A DNA stretch of 64,000 nucleotides, from the NCBI RefSeq assembly GCF_013133775.1, contig NZ_JABGBO010000007.1:62001-126000 (forward strand). Direction: 5' to 3'. Under the pieces are notes generated by a model, which saw nothing but the letters and a program-made list of their open reading frames with translations, was not told where the DNA came from and searched no databases. Position numbers and translations under genes: made by a program. This DNA comes from Pelistega europaea (GTDB lineage: Bacteria > Pseudomonadota > Gammaproteobacteria > Burkholderiales > Burkholderiaceae_B). Positions 18,365 to 27,014 of the stretch are shown here, in pieces (within the stretch, counting starts at the first letter, position 1; every line of letters starts with the position of its first letter).

Positions 18365-19489
18365 TTATGGTGATAAGCCCTCATTGCCAATGCTGACCGG
18401 GCAAGAGATACTCAACAGCTTACGATTACCTGAGGCCACTCGCTCACCACTTGTCGCAAATACAAACCCATAAAATTCACTGTATACCGTTGTGCATTCA
18501 AGTGTCACAGGGTTAATAATATCAGCCAACTCTTGTCCGGCAGATACCCATTCACCTGCTTTAACCTTATAGATAACCACTCCACAAGCTGGAGAAGGAA
18601 CATAGTATAGACCTTCTAATGGATGCGGTTCATTGACAAGGTCTGGCATCGGTTTAATGGTATCCAGTGCAATATATCCACGCTGGGCTAAATACTGGAT
18701 AATCCCATCTGCATCATGCTCCCCTAATTCATGGCTAAGCTGGTACTCGCCTCGTAACTCAACTGTACTACTAATCAATGCCTGTTCAATGGCTTCGTTG
18801 GGATAGTGTTGACGTAAATTGACCCATACTCCAGAAAGCACCTCATCAAAAGAACTTGCACTAGAGTCCACTGCTACTAACTGGCATTCTGAACCTATAT
18901 AACGTGCTAGTGGCTCAAAAGACTCCCACGTCTGAGGCATAGTGTACATATGTGCCACAGCAAAATTATCACAATGCAAATCCAATACAATATCAGCATC
19001 ATAGCTCAAACGTAACAGATTTAAATGCATAGAATGTACATTATTAGTTGGTCTCATCTGCTCCAACACTCGCCCTATTACTTTTCTTAACCGTGAGGTA
19101 TTCTCTTGTGCATCAGGGGAAAACTCTATAGGATGTGCAGCCAATTCATCTAATACGGCTTGACTAAGGGGAACTGTAAAAAGACGGTTAAAATTCTGTG
19201 CTGTTGGCAGGTGAAAGCGTCCAATATGCATATAGTCCACCATTTGCCCCAAACCAAGAGGGTTACATAGAGGTACCAACACAATATGAGCCCGCAAACG
19301 ACCTGCTTGCTCTAGCTTCAGAAGCATCTTATGCAGATGATAGGCTGCCACTGACCCTGGCATCTCATCGGCATGTAAACTAGACTGTATATACACTTTC
19401 GGTAAAGACTCATCACCAAAGTGCAATGCTGTCACCTGTGCCTGCATACCTGGTGTCATAAATTCTATAGGAAGTATCTCTGTACGCAT
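18365..19489 (-). CDS. AotO-like succinylglutamate desuccinylase/aspartoacylase family protein
   Basis: Zinc carboxypeptidase-fold (M14) amidohydrolase relative of AotO, a protein encoded inside the arginine/ornithine transport operon of Pseudomonas. The 374-aa protein shows the first zinc-ligand pair in SSLHADEMPGSVAAYHLHK at about residues 36-54 and a later His in IVLDLHCDNFAVAHMYT. The C-terminal third (from PHPLEGLYYVPSPACGVVIY) resembles the biotinyl-like barrel of aspartoacylases. It lies 100 bp downstream of hisM. The actual substrate of AotO proteins is not established as far as I know, so deacylation of an N-acyl amino acid is inference. Confidence 0.8.
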   Translation of the reverse strand: MRTEILPIEFMTPGMQAQVTALHFGDESLPKVYIQSSLHADEMPGSVAAYHLHKMLLKLEQAGRLRAHIVLVPLCNPLGLGQMVDYMHIGRFHLPTAQNFNRLFTVPLSQAVLDELAAHPIEFSPDAQENTSRLRKVIGRVLEQMRPTNNVHSMHLNLLRLSYDADIVLDLHCDNFAVAHMYTMPQTWESFEPLARYIGSECQLVAVDSSASSFDEVLSGVWVNLRQHYPNEAIEQALISSTVELRGEYQLSHELGEHDADGIIQYLAQRGYIALDTIKPMPDLVNEPHPLEGLYYVPSPACGVVIYKVKAGEWVSAGQELADIINPVTLECTTVYSEFYGFVFATSGERVASGNRKLLSISCPVSIGNEGLSP

Positions 19490-19589
19490 ATCGCCAATCC
19501 TTTAGGCCAATTCATGTCAAGATGTTGTCACTTTATACCCGCTACAGGGACAACGATGAAACTATGATGAAACCCTTAAATCACTAAAA

Positions 19590-20303
19590 TCATGCCGTCT
19601 GTACTCGACGCTTCAAATGCACTAAATAACGTTTCTCAACCTGTCTAAAACCAAATACCAGCAAGCCATTGATAATCAAATACAACAATGCTGCTGCAGA
19701 ATATGCAATAAATGGCTCGTAGTATGTGCTATTAAAGAAACTAGCCGCACCAGTAATTTCCATAATAGTTACTGTAGAAGCCAGTGCTGTAGAGTGCAAC
19801 GTCATGATTACTTCATTACTATAGGCTGGAAGTGCACGGCGTAAGCTTGAAGGCAAAATTACTCTGCGCATTGCCTGTGCTTTTGTCATACCATAAGCCA
19901 TTGCGGCCTCAATCTCACCTCGCTCGGTATTACGAATTGCTCCAGAAAAAATCACAGTGGAATAAGCAGCTGTATTTAAGGTCAATGCAGCCAATACGTA
20001 AATATAGCTACCTTTTAGGATTTCAAAACCTGGCTGATGCATTAAATGATTAACAAATTCCAAACTAGGAATACCGTAGTAGAAAATGTAGAGTTGTACC
20101 AATAATGGGGTTCCTGTAAAAAAATATACAAAACCATTAATCAACTTGGCAGCAACAGTTTTTTTCTTGTAAGAGATGACCGCAAAAGGCACTGATAACA
20201 TCAAACCACAAGCCACAGAAACTGCGGTTAAAAACAAGGTAATGGGGATAGCGTTAATGCAATCAATCAGTGCTTGTTGAAAAAGCTCTAGTGTCTCACT
20301 CAT
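19590..20303 (-). CDS. hisM: Basic amino acid ABC transporter permease HisM/AotM type
   Basis: Inner-membrane permease for histidine/lysine/arginine/ornithine uptake, forming a heterodimer with HisQ. The 237-aa protein has about five helices and the EAA loop EIEAAMAYGMTKAQAMRRVILPSSLRRALP near residue 150 that contacts the ATPase. ITLFLTAVSVACGLMLSVPFA near the N-terminus and NGFVYFFTGTPLLVQLYIFYYG match the HisM branch. It overlaps hisQ by 8 bp, so the two are translationally coupled. Confidence 0.9.
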   Translation of the reverse strand: MSETLELFQQALIDCINAIPITLFLTAVSVACGLMLSVPFAVISYKKKTVAAKLINGFVYFFTGTPLLVQLYIFYYGIPSLEFVNHLMHQPGFEILKGSYIYVLAALTLNTAAYSTVIFSGAIRNTERGEIEAAMAYGMTKAQAMRRVILPSSLRRALPAYSNEVIMTLHSTALASTVTIMEITGAASFFNSTYYEPFIAYSAAALLYLIINGLLVFGFRQVEKRYLVHLKRRVQTA

Positions 20304-21003
20304 CGCTATCCTCCTGTTTTACCCCACGTTGATAATGTTTTTCTAACCAAGCAAATACCCGTAACGATACAAAGGTCAGCACCAAGAAGAGTAACGCCGA
20401 TACCATATTAAAGAGGAAAGGATACTGGGTAGCACTCCCTGCTTGTTGTGTAATGCGTGTCATATCATCCAAGCCAATAATGGATACTAAAGCGGTCGCC
20501 TTAGTCAACACCAACCAATTATTACGCACACCAGGCAAAGCATAACGCATCATCAAAGGGAAAGTGATACGATACAACACCGCGAATGCACCAAATCCAT
20601 AAGCATAACCTGCCTCTATTTGCCCATAGGGCACAGCCAAAATAGCTCCTCGAAAGGTCTCAGTAAAATAAGCCCCAAAAATAAAACTTAATGTTAGTAC
20701 ACCAGCAATAAAAGGACTAATTTCAAATGACTCCATCCCCAGAGCATCAGTCAAGGAATTCAGCCCAATCTGAGCACTGTAATACACCATCAACATCCAG
20801 ATCAAATCGGGAACTCCACGCACTACCGTAGAATAAACAGTAGCCACCCTAGAAAGCATAAAGTTGTCGGATAAGCGCATCACTGCTCCAACAAGCCCCA
20901 AGACCACAGAAAAAATCAAGGACAATACCGCAATCTGTATTGTCAGCGCCGCCCCCTCTAATATCCGCGGCATATATTCAAACAGGATTGTAAAGTTGGT
21001 CAT
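20296..21003 (-). CDS. hisQ: Basic amino acid ABC transporter permease HisQ/AotQ type
   Basis: Second permease of the basic amino acid importer. The 235-aa protein has the EAA loop IEAGYAYGFGAFAVLYRITFPLMMRYALPG near residue 140 and the HisQ-like segment TVVRGVPDLIWMLMVYYSAQIGLN. It is the first gene of the minus-strand group hisQ-hisM-aotO and is divergent from the binding protein gene across a 300-bp control region. No ATP-binding subunit gene is present in the window next to this group. Confidence 0.9.
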   Translation of the reverse strand: MTNFTILFEYMPRILEGAALTIQIAVLSLIFSVVLGLVGAVMRLSDNFMLSRVATVYSTVVRGVPDLIWMLMVYYSAQIGLNSLTDALGMESFEISPFIAGVLTLSFIFGAYFTETFRGAILAVPYGQIEAGYAYGFGAFAVLYRITFPLMMRYALPGVRNNWLVLTKATALVSIIGLDDMTRITQQAGSATQYPFLFNMVSALLFLVLTFVSLRVFAWLEKHYQRGVKQEDSDE

Positions 21004-21049
21004 GATTGTACTTATAGTGAAAAAATTGGTTCCATTCTAACTCAAAATA

Positions 21050-21069
21050 CCATAAATAATTAATTATGG
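21050..21069. promoter_or_regulatory. AT-rich 20-bp palindrome, ArgR-box-like
   Basis: CCATAA and TTATGG flank a central ATAATTAA; the whole 20 bp is symmetric apart from one mismatched pair. It lies 47 bp upstream of the hisQ start in the divergent control region. The inner TAAATAATTAATTA loosely resembles the TGAATAATTATTCA arginine-repressor half-site pair. Identity of the regulator is inference. Confidence 0.4.
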
Positions 21070-21303
21070 GTTTCCTGAATATCCGAAAGTGTACCGCAAA
21101 ACACTTTTTAACAAAAATATTGCACCAAACAAGTGCGAGATATTGTTTCTCCTTTTATGGACAACCGCATCAAAATTCACTTTTTTATCAATAGGATAAC
21201 AATTTAGGATAAAAACTAGCATTTTCCCTATAGTAATTTTTTTGCAAAATCGTTATATTTTTGCTGTAGTATTTACATTTTACCCTCTGATTAAGGAGTT
21301 TTT

Positions 21304-22080
21304 ATGTTGAAAAAATTCATTTTAGGTACAGCAGCCTTAGCCGTATTTGCTGCAGGTTCTGCAATGGCAGCAGAAAAGACTATCCGTTTTGGTTCTGATG
21401 CTACCTACCCTCCTTTTGAATCAACTACACCTACTGGTGAAATTGTTGGTTTCGACATTGACTTAGCCAAAGCGATGTGTGAACGTATGAAAGCAACTTG
21501 CACATTCCAAAACCAATCCTGGGATGGTATCATTCCTGCGTTACGTGCTAAGAAATTCGACGTGATTGCTTCTTCCATGAGTATCACTCCAGAGCGTAAA
21601 AAAGCGGTTGCCTTTACCCAAAAAATTTGGACAACACCCAACCCTCTTATCGGTAAAAAAGGTCTTAAAGCAGACACAACTCCTGAAGGTACTAAAGGTC
21701 TAGAACTCGGTATCCAACAAGGCACCATTCAAGATAAATATGCCACAAAGTACTTTAAAGATGCCAATATTAAGCGTTACAAAACCCTCGAAGATGCCCT
21801 TAAAGACCTTGTGACAGGTCGTGTTCAAGCCGTCTTTGCTGATAGTGGTGTTGCCGACGAATTCCTTGCTGGACCCAACGGTAAAGACTTTGCCATTATT
21901 GGTACTCCATTACCCTCTTCTGCTGACTTAGAAATCTTCGGTGAAGGTACTGGCTTTGCTGTTCGCAAACAAGACAAAGAGCTTCTTGATGCTCTTAACA
22001 AAGCATTTGACGAAATCCGTGCTGACGGCACTTACGATAAGATTGCTAAGAAATACTTCAGCTACGACGTATATAACTAG
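21304..22080 (+). CDS. argT: Basic amino acid ABC transporter periplasmic binding protein (HisJ/ArgT/AotJ type)
   Basis: Periplasmic receptor that delivers lysine, arginine, ornithine or histidine to HisQM. The 258-aa protein has a signal peptide ending AAGSAMA (about residue 22). The mature start EKTIRFGSDATYPPFESTTPTGEIVGFDIDLAKAMCERM is the family signature. RAKKFDVIASSMSITPERKKAVAFT carries the Arg/Asp ligand-binding residues, and a conserved cysteine pair lies around CERMKATC. TTAAGGAG before the ATG is a strong ribosome site. It is divergent from hisQ-hisM-aotO; ligand preference among basic amino acids cannot be fixed from the sequence. Confidence 0.92.
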   Translation: MLKKFILGTAALAVFAAGSAMAAEKTIRFGSDATYPPFESTTPTGEIVGFDIDLAKAMCERMKATCTFQNQSWDGIIPALRAKKFDVIASSMSITPERKKAVAFTQKIWTTPNPLIGKKGLKADTTPEGTKGLELGIQQGTIQDKYATKYFKDANIKRYKTLEDALKDLVTGRVQAVFADSGVADEFLAGPNGKDFAIIGTPLPSSADLEIFGEGTGFAVRKQDKELLDALNKAFDEIRADGTYDKIAKKYFSYDVYN

Positions 22081-22155
22081 TCAGGAAGCATGAGAAAATT
22101 ACCAAGAAGTCTTTCAAATACAAGATATTTGAGTAAATAAGGTAAATCTTCTCAA

Positions 22156-22185
22156 AAAGGCAGGAATTACTCCTGCCTTTACCTT
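22156..22185 (+). terminator. Terminator of the binding-protein gene
   Basis: AAAGGCAGGA and TCCTGCCTTT form a perfect 10-bp GC-rich stem around ATTAC, 75 bp past the argT stop. The downstream T content is low, though the stem itself ends in TTT. Confidence 0.75.
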
Positions 22186-22317
22186 AATAAAATCTCATTA
22201 CCCACACCAAAGCATTTTTCCCAGCAAAGCACTCCTACCTGTAGAGGCACTCCTCTCTAAATTAATGCTTACTTCACAATCCTGTGCTTATCTGAGACTA
22301 GTTCTTCTGATAGAGTA

Positions 22318-23244
22318 TTACTTGTGAAGTGTGGCAGACGATTCTTCTTGTGCAGAGGCTAATTCATCGGTCTCCAGTTCCTGTGCTTCAACTTCTGCCA
22401 GCTCCTCTGCTTCTGCCATTTCTGCCAAGGTAGGTATGTCTGTATTATTTTCTTCTATGGTTTTCTCCAAAACAACTGGCGGATCATTAAATATTGCCCA
22501 AAGACTTTTTAGGTCTTCAATCATAGGTCCCAACGCAAGGTAAACCAAAATACTTGCAATAGCACAAGTAAACATAAACCCAAAGGTTTTAAATCCATAA
22601 GCCCCGACAATCCCCCCGATAAAAAACAGGATTAACACCTGCACAAGTAGTTTAAATTTTTTCTTGTTAGACTTAACGGGTTGGATACTTGGATCCTTAC
22701 GACTTGCACGATTCCAGTAGAAAGCCTTACCCAACTCCATACCAATATCTGTTACAGTTCCTGTGATATGGGTAGAACGTAGTGCATACTGAGAAATGTC
22801 GGTAATAATCGCATTTTGTAGACCCATAATGTAGCAGAGTGTTGCTACAGTGAGAGATGTCCACAACCACTCAAAATGCCAATGAATGCCGTCCAGCAGA
22901 CCAAAGAAAACCAATGCCCCTGCTTCTACAAAAATGGGCAGGGCATATTCACTTTGTAAATAACGATGGCGGGTATAGTTGATAATAATCTCGGTGGTTG
23001 CTGAGCCTGCCATAAACGCCATTAATGCACCAAGTGCCCACAATACCAAACTAAAATCACCAAGAGCCACCATGTCCGCCATTTCGGAGACGATACCTGA
23101 CATATGGGAAGTGTATTGATGCACAGCTAAAAAGCCTCCTGCATTAATCGCCCCAGCCACAAAGGACAGAAAACATGCCAACTCTGCATTGGCAGAATAG
23201 GTTCTGACCTTACCAGTCAAGCGACGAGAATAGGAAAAAAACAT
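22318..23244 (-). CDS. DUF1275 (YoaK-type) integral membrane protein
   Basis: Inner-membrane protein of unknown function in the DUF1275/YoaK family. The 308-aa protein begins with a cytoplasmic lead and then ACFLSFVAGAINAGGFLAVHQYTSHMSGIVSEMADM, the family signature, at about residues 24-60. About six helices follow, including MGLQNAIITDISQYALRSTHITGTVTDIGMELGKA. The last 50 residues form an Ala/Glu-rich hydrophilic tail (EMAEAEELAEVEAQELE), an extension not typical of the family. The gene is divergent from bioB, 170 bp apart. No pathway link is evident. Confidence 0.85.
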   Translation of the reverse strand: MFFSYSRRLTGKVRTYSANAELACFLSFVAGAINAGGFLAVHQYTSHMSGIVSEMADMVALGDFSLVLWALGALMAFMAGSATTEIIINYTRHRYLQSEYALPIFVEAGALVFFGLLDGIHWHFEWLWTSLTVATLCYIMGLQNAIITDISQYALRSTHITGTVTDIGMELGKAFYWNRASRKDPSIQPVKSNKKKFKLLVQVLILFFIGGIVGAYGFKTFGFMFTCAIASILVYLALGPMIEDLKSLWAIFNDPPVVLEKTIEENNTDIPTLAEMAEAEELAEVEAQELETDELASAQEESSATLHK

Positions 23245-23340
23245 AGCACCTCAACAAAACAGACCCACAAAAGGCAACAATCCTCCTTTAACTTCGCTTA
23301 TTTTATATAAAAACCCCTTAAATAACAATGAAAATTAAAA

Positions 23341-23369
23341 TTGCAAAATCGTCATCTTCTATCTAAGAT
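23341..23369 (+). promoter_or_regulatory. Candidate sigma70 promoter of bioB
   Basis: TTGCAA and TAAGAT are spaced by exactly 17 bp and lie 47 bp upstream of the bioB ATG. I do not see a recognisable BirA operator around it. Confidence 0.6.
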
Positions 23370-23415
23370 AATTGCTTTATTATTTAAGACGGTTATCCCG
23401 AGGAGATAATACACA

Positions 23416-24489
23416 ATGGATACCATTGCAATTTCCAGAACAACAAAAAACATCTGGTCTACAAAACAAGTACTGGAGCTCTTTGAATTACCTTTTATGG
23501 ATTTGCTGTATCGTGCACAGCAAGTGCATCGAGAATACCATGACCCACACAAGGTACAACTTTCCAGTCTGCTTTCCATTAAAACAGGGGGGTGTCCAGA
23601 GGACTGTAAATATTGTCCACAGTCTGCTCGCTATAACACCGATGTAGAGCGCGAGCGTCTGATGGCGATTGAAGACGTTGTAAAAGCAGCGCAAGTCGCC
23701 AAAGCCAACGGAGCCTCTCGTTTTTGTATGGGGGCAGCATGGCGTAGCCCTAAAGAGCATCATTTAGAAGATGTCATGGAAATGGTACGCCAAGTCAAAG
23801 CCCTCGGACTAGAAACCTGTGTAACTCTAGGCATGCTCAGAGAAGGGCAAGCAGAAAAACTCAAAGATGCCGGTTTAGACTACTATAATCACAACCTAGA
23901 TACCTCCCCTGAATTCTACGGGGAAATCATCACAACACGTACTTACCAAGACCGACTTGACACACTAGAGCGTGTACGTAATGCTGGCATCAAAGTCTGT
24001 TGTGGTGGCATTATCGGCCTAGGAGAATCACGTGCCCAACGTGCAGGTTTGCTAAGTCAACTTGCTAATCTCAACCCTCCTCCAGAATCAGTACCTATTA
24101 ACCAATTAGTTAAAGTTGCAGGGACGCCATTAGCAGACAACGAAGATATTGATGAGTTTGAGTTTGTACGTACGATTGCTGTAGCACGTATTATCATGCC
24201 CAAATCTAGTGTACGCCTATCTGCTGGTCGCGAACAAATGTCTGATGGCACACAAGCACTTTGCTTTATGGCTGGTGCTAACTCTATTTTCTATGGAGAT
24301 GTATTGCTCACCACAGCCAATCCACGTGTACAAGCCGATAGACAATTAATGCATCGACTGGATTTAACCCCGCTAGGTTTAATTCAAGAAAATGTATCTA
24401 CTGCCTTGCCTACCGATGAGCCACAAAACTGCATTTATCATGAAAACACTCCCTGCTTGCATAAAAATGCAGTGGCAGAACCAGCATAA
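23416..24489 (+). CDS. bioB: Biotin synthase
   Basis: Radical SAM enzyme inserting sulfur into dethiobiotin. The 357-aa protein has the radical SAM cluster motif [11 protein letters not shown] at about residue 55 and the conserved blocks [32 protein letters not shown] and [11 protein letters not shown]. Residues near [35 protein letters not shown] match the second cluster pocket. The ribosome site is CGAGGAG. No other biotin synthesis gene is adjacent, so bioA/D/F must lie elsewhere if present. It supplies the cofactor attached to AccB. Confidence 0.97.
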   Translation: MDTIAISRTTKNIWSTKQVLELFELPFMDLLYRAQQVHREYHDPHKVQLSSLLSIKTGGCPEDCKYCPQSARYNTDVERERLMAIEDVVKAAQVAKANGASRFCMGAAWRSPKEHHLEDVMEMVRQVKALGLETCVTLGMLREGQAEKLKDAGLDYYNHNLDTSPEFYGEIITTRTYQDRLDTLERVRNAGIKVCCGGIIGLGESRAQRAGLLSQLANLNPPPESVPINQLVKVAGTPLADNEDIDEFEFVRTIAVARIIMPKSSVRLSAGREQMSDGTQALCFMAGANSIFYGDVLLTTANPRVQADRQLMHRLDLTPLGLIQENVSTALPTDEPQNCIYHENTPCLHKNAVAEPA

Positions 24490-24524
24490 GTCGTTACACC
24501 TTGGCATAAAAAAAAGAATACATT

Positions 24525-25373
24525 ATGGAATATTTAGCTTTTAGTATACTGTGCAGCGTTGTCGTCTCTGTTTTGCTGAAAATTGCTCGTCGCAACCATG
24601 TAGATATTCGTCAAGCTATTGCTTTTAACTATGTGACAGCAGTAGCACTCACATGGTTTATACTTCAGCCTGCACTACCGCAACATGTAGATAACCAGCC
24701 TTGGAGTTTATTTATTGCACTTGGCGTATTACTACCCTCAGTATTTATTATGATGTTTCGTGCGGTAGAAACAGCTGGGATAGTCCGCTCTGATGCAGCT
24801 CAACGTTTATCGCTTTTTATCCCTATCCTCGCCTCTTTTTTGCTCTTTGGCGAGCTTGTGTCTTTGCCTCGTTTAATCAGTCTATTCGTAGCATTCTGTG
24901 CCCTGCTATGCTTACTGTATAAACCGCTGACTGATAGCCAAAATCAGCATGCACCTATTTTCCTATTCCTTGTATGGGTAGGTTATGGTGTTATTGATAT
25001 TTGCTTCAAACAGTTTGCCAAAACCGGAACAGCATTTTCTACTGGACTACTTATCACCTTTGCACTTGCTGGCTTACTCATGTTTATTTATCTTTTTGTC
25101 ATGCGTGCCAGCTTTAATCTCACTTCCATCATTGCAGGAATTATTCTTGGTCTATTCAATTTTGGGAACATTTTGTTCTATATTAAAGCACATCAAGTAT
25201 TTAAGGCCAACCCAACTCTTGTTTTTGCCACGATGAATATTGGAGTTATTACACTAGGCACCATTGTAGGCTCCATAATCTTTAGGGAAAAAATATCCAG
25301 ACTTAATGCACTAGGGATTGTACTAGCTATCATTGCCGTTTGCCTCCTTTATTTTTGGGCATTACGCAGCTAG
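24525..25373 (+). CDS. DMT-superfamily (EamA-like) transporter
   Basis: Inner-membrane permease of the drug/metabolite transporter superfamily. The 282-aa protein has about ten hydrophobic helices in two repeated halves; VETAGIVRSDAAQRLSLFIPILASFLLFGE and NPTLVFATMNIGVITLGTIVGSIIFREKISRLNALGIVLAI are the corresponding EamA-type ends of each half. The substrate is unknown. It lies 35 bp downstream of bioB and could be co-transcribed, but no biotin-transport signature is visible. Confidence 0.75.
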   Translation: MEYLAFSILCSVVVSVLLKIARRNHVDIRQAIAFNYVTAVALTWFILQPALPQHVDNQPWSLFIALGVLLPSVFIMMFRAVETAGIVRSDAAQRLSLFIPILASFLLFGELVSLPRLISLFVAFCALLCLLYKPLTDSQNQHAPIFLFLVWVGYGVIDICFKQFAKTGTAFSTGLLITFALAGLLMFIYLFVMRASFNLTSIIAGIILGLFNFGNILFYIKAHQVFKANPTLVFATMNIGVITLGTIVGSIIFREKISRLNALGIVLAIIAVCLLYFWALRS

Positions 25374-25439
25374 CACCTTAATATGGCGGTAATCTTAAAT
25401 CTCAGATTACTGCCACACCTTTATCTATACCCTCTATCT

Positions 25440-25592
25440 GCAACTCTTTTCTATACTCGCAACGCTTTCCTACACTTCTATCCACTCTCGTCACCCACAC
25501 CGTTATCCGCAACTCTTTTCTATACTCGCAACGCTTTCCTACACTTCTATCCACTCTCGTCACCCACACCGTTATCCGCAACTCTTTTCTAC
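25440..25592. repeat. 69-bp tandem repeat, 2.2 copies
   Basis: Units at 25440-25508 and 25509-25577 are identical by eye, and a 15-bp partial third copy follows to 25592. Each unit contains two related sub-repeats of about 17 bp (GCAACTCTTTTCTATAC and GCAACGCTTTCCTACAC). The pyrimidine-rich strand is the plus strand. The array lies between the DMT transporter and the pipecolate-type gene cluster. Because 69 is a multiple of three, meaningless frames stay open on both strands. Confidence 0.95.
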
Positions 25593-25727
25593 AGTTAATA
25601 TTATTCCAATTCACTCTATTTCTTGCGAGTTTACGAAAAAATGGAATAAACACCTGAAAATTATTCGCTTGCTGTTCGCTGTCATAAAGTTTTAATATGG
25701 ATTTCAGTTAATTTCAGTGAGTGAATT

Positions 25728-26984
25728 ATGAATCGTAAAGGCATTTCTAGTGCATTAGGTTTAGTTCATCCTATCACGCTTTCTCATGGAAAGAATGCAG
25801 AGGTATGGGATGATACGGGCAAACGTTATATTGATTTCATCGGTGGTATTGGTGTACTTAACCTTGGTCATTGTCATCCACAAATCGTGGCTGCTATTCA
25901 ACACCAAGCATCACAACTAACCCACTATGCATTTAATGCAGCAGAGCATGGTCCCTATAAACAACTCATGGCTCGTTTGGTGGATTTTGTACCAATCAGC
26001 GGAGAATTAGCTGGGATGCTAACCAACTGTGGAGCTGAATCCACCGAAAATGCCCTTAAAGTGGCACGTATCAAAACTGGTCGTACTGGAGTCATTGCTT
26101 TTGATGGTGGTTTCCATGGACGCACTCTAGCTGCTGTCAATCTTAACGGTAAAGTAGCACCCTATAAAAAAGGTCTAGGCCCATTGCCTGGCCCTGTTTA
26201 TCACTTACCATATCCTAGCCCCAATAACGGCGTTTCAGCTCAAGATACACAGGCCGCACTTAAACGTCTTATCGAAGTCGAGGTGGATGTTAATAATATC
26301 GCTGCTGTTATTGTCGAGCCTGTTATTGGTGAGGGAGGGTTCTTGTTACTAGACAAAGAATTCGCTACCTATCTTCGAGAGTTTTGTACTCAAAACGGGA
26401 TTGCCCTTATTTTCGACGAAATCCAATCTGGTTTTGGTCGCACTGGTACACCTTTTGCCTTTACCCACCTTGGTGTTGAGCCAGACTTGCTCTTACTTGC
26501 TAAAAGTATTGCTGGAGGCATGCCACTAGGGGCTGTTATTGGGAAAGCCGAATGGATGAACTACCCTCCAGTAGGTAGTCTAGGAGGAACTTATTCAGGA
26601 AATCCTGTTGCTTGTGCTGCAGCACTTGCTACTTTAGACATTATGTCAGGTAGCGAGGTCTGGGAAAGTGCTCGCTATTATGCTCAAACTATTGAAAAAA
26701 CACACCAACGTTGGATGAATGAAAAAATCACACCATGGTTAGGCAATCTAACAGGTATTGGAGCTATGCGCGGTATTGAGTTCAAACATGCCGAACGCGG
26801 TTATGGCACAGAAGTCGTAGCACATATCCTCAAATCTGCCCGTGAGAAAGGATTATTGCTTATGCCTAGTGGCAAATATCGCCATATCATCCGTTTACTC
26901 ACCCCTATTACGATTGAACCTCAACTATTAAACGAAGGTCTTACTATCTTCGAAAGCGTTCTACGAGAAACTAATCAACTTTAA
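25728..26984 (+). CDS. Class III aminotransferase, probable 2-aminoadipate transaminase
   Basis: PLP enzyme of the 4-aminobutyrate/5-aminovalerate aminotransferase group. The 418-aa protein has NCGAESTENALKVAR, IVEPVIGEGGF, IFDEIQSGFGRTG (cofactor Asp) and the PLP lysine in LLLLAKSIAGGMPLGAV near residue 265. Alone it would be called gabT, but no succinate-semialdehyde dehydrogenase of the GabD type is adjacent. The next genes process 2-oxoadipate and piperideine-6-carboxylate, so I infer conversion of L-2-aminoadipate plus 2-oxoglutarate to 2-oxoadipate plus glutamate. Action on 4-aminobutyrate or 5-aminovalerate remains possible. It starts the plus-strand block after the tandem repeat. Confidence 0.75.
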   Translation: MNRKGISSALGLVHPITLSHGKNAEVWDDTGKRYIDFIGGIGVLNLGHCHPQIVAAIQHQASQLTHYAFNAAEHGPYKQLMARLVDFVPISGELAGMLTNCGAESTENALKVARIKTGRTGVIAFDGGFHGRTLAAVNLNGKVAPYKKGLGPLPGPVYHLPYPSPNNGVSAQDTQAALKRLIEVEVDVNNIAAVIVEPVIGEGGFLLLDKEFATYLREFCTQNGIALIFDEIQSGFGRTGTPFAFTHLGVEPDLLLLAKSIAGGMPLGAVIGKAEWMNYPPVGSLGGTYSGNPVACAAALATLDIMSGSEVWESARYYAQTIEKTHQRWMNEKITPWLGNLTGIGAMRGIEFKHAERGYGTEVVAHILKSAREKGLLLMPSGKYRHIIRLLTPITIEPQLLNEGLTIFESVLRETNQL

Positions 26985-27014
26985 ATTATTAAGACTTAAA
27001 ACAAAGGAGCAGAT

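Noticed and set aside
25440-25592. CRISPR array
   Set aside because: Units are contiguous 69-bp copies with no unique spacers, and no cas genes are near.
25383-25653. ORFs on both strands across the 69-bp repeat
   Set aside because: The period is a multiple of three, so frames stay open without meaning; no ribosome site or family resemblance is seen.
25728-26984. gabT of a GABA shunt
   Set aside because: The sequence fits the family, but the neighbouring dehydrogenase is ALDH7-type rather than GabD-type and the other enzymes point to aminoadipate; kept only as an alternative.
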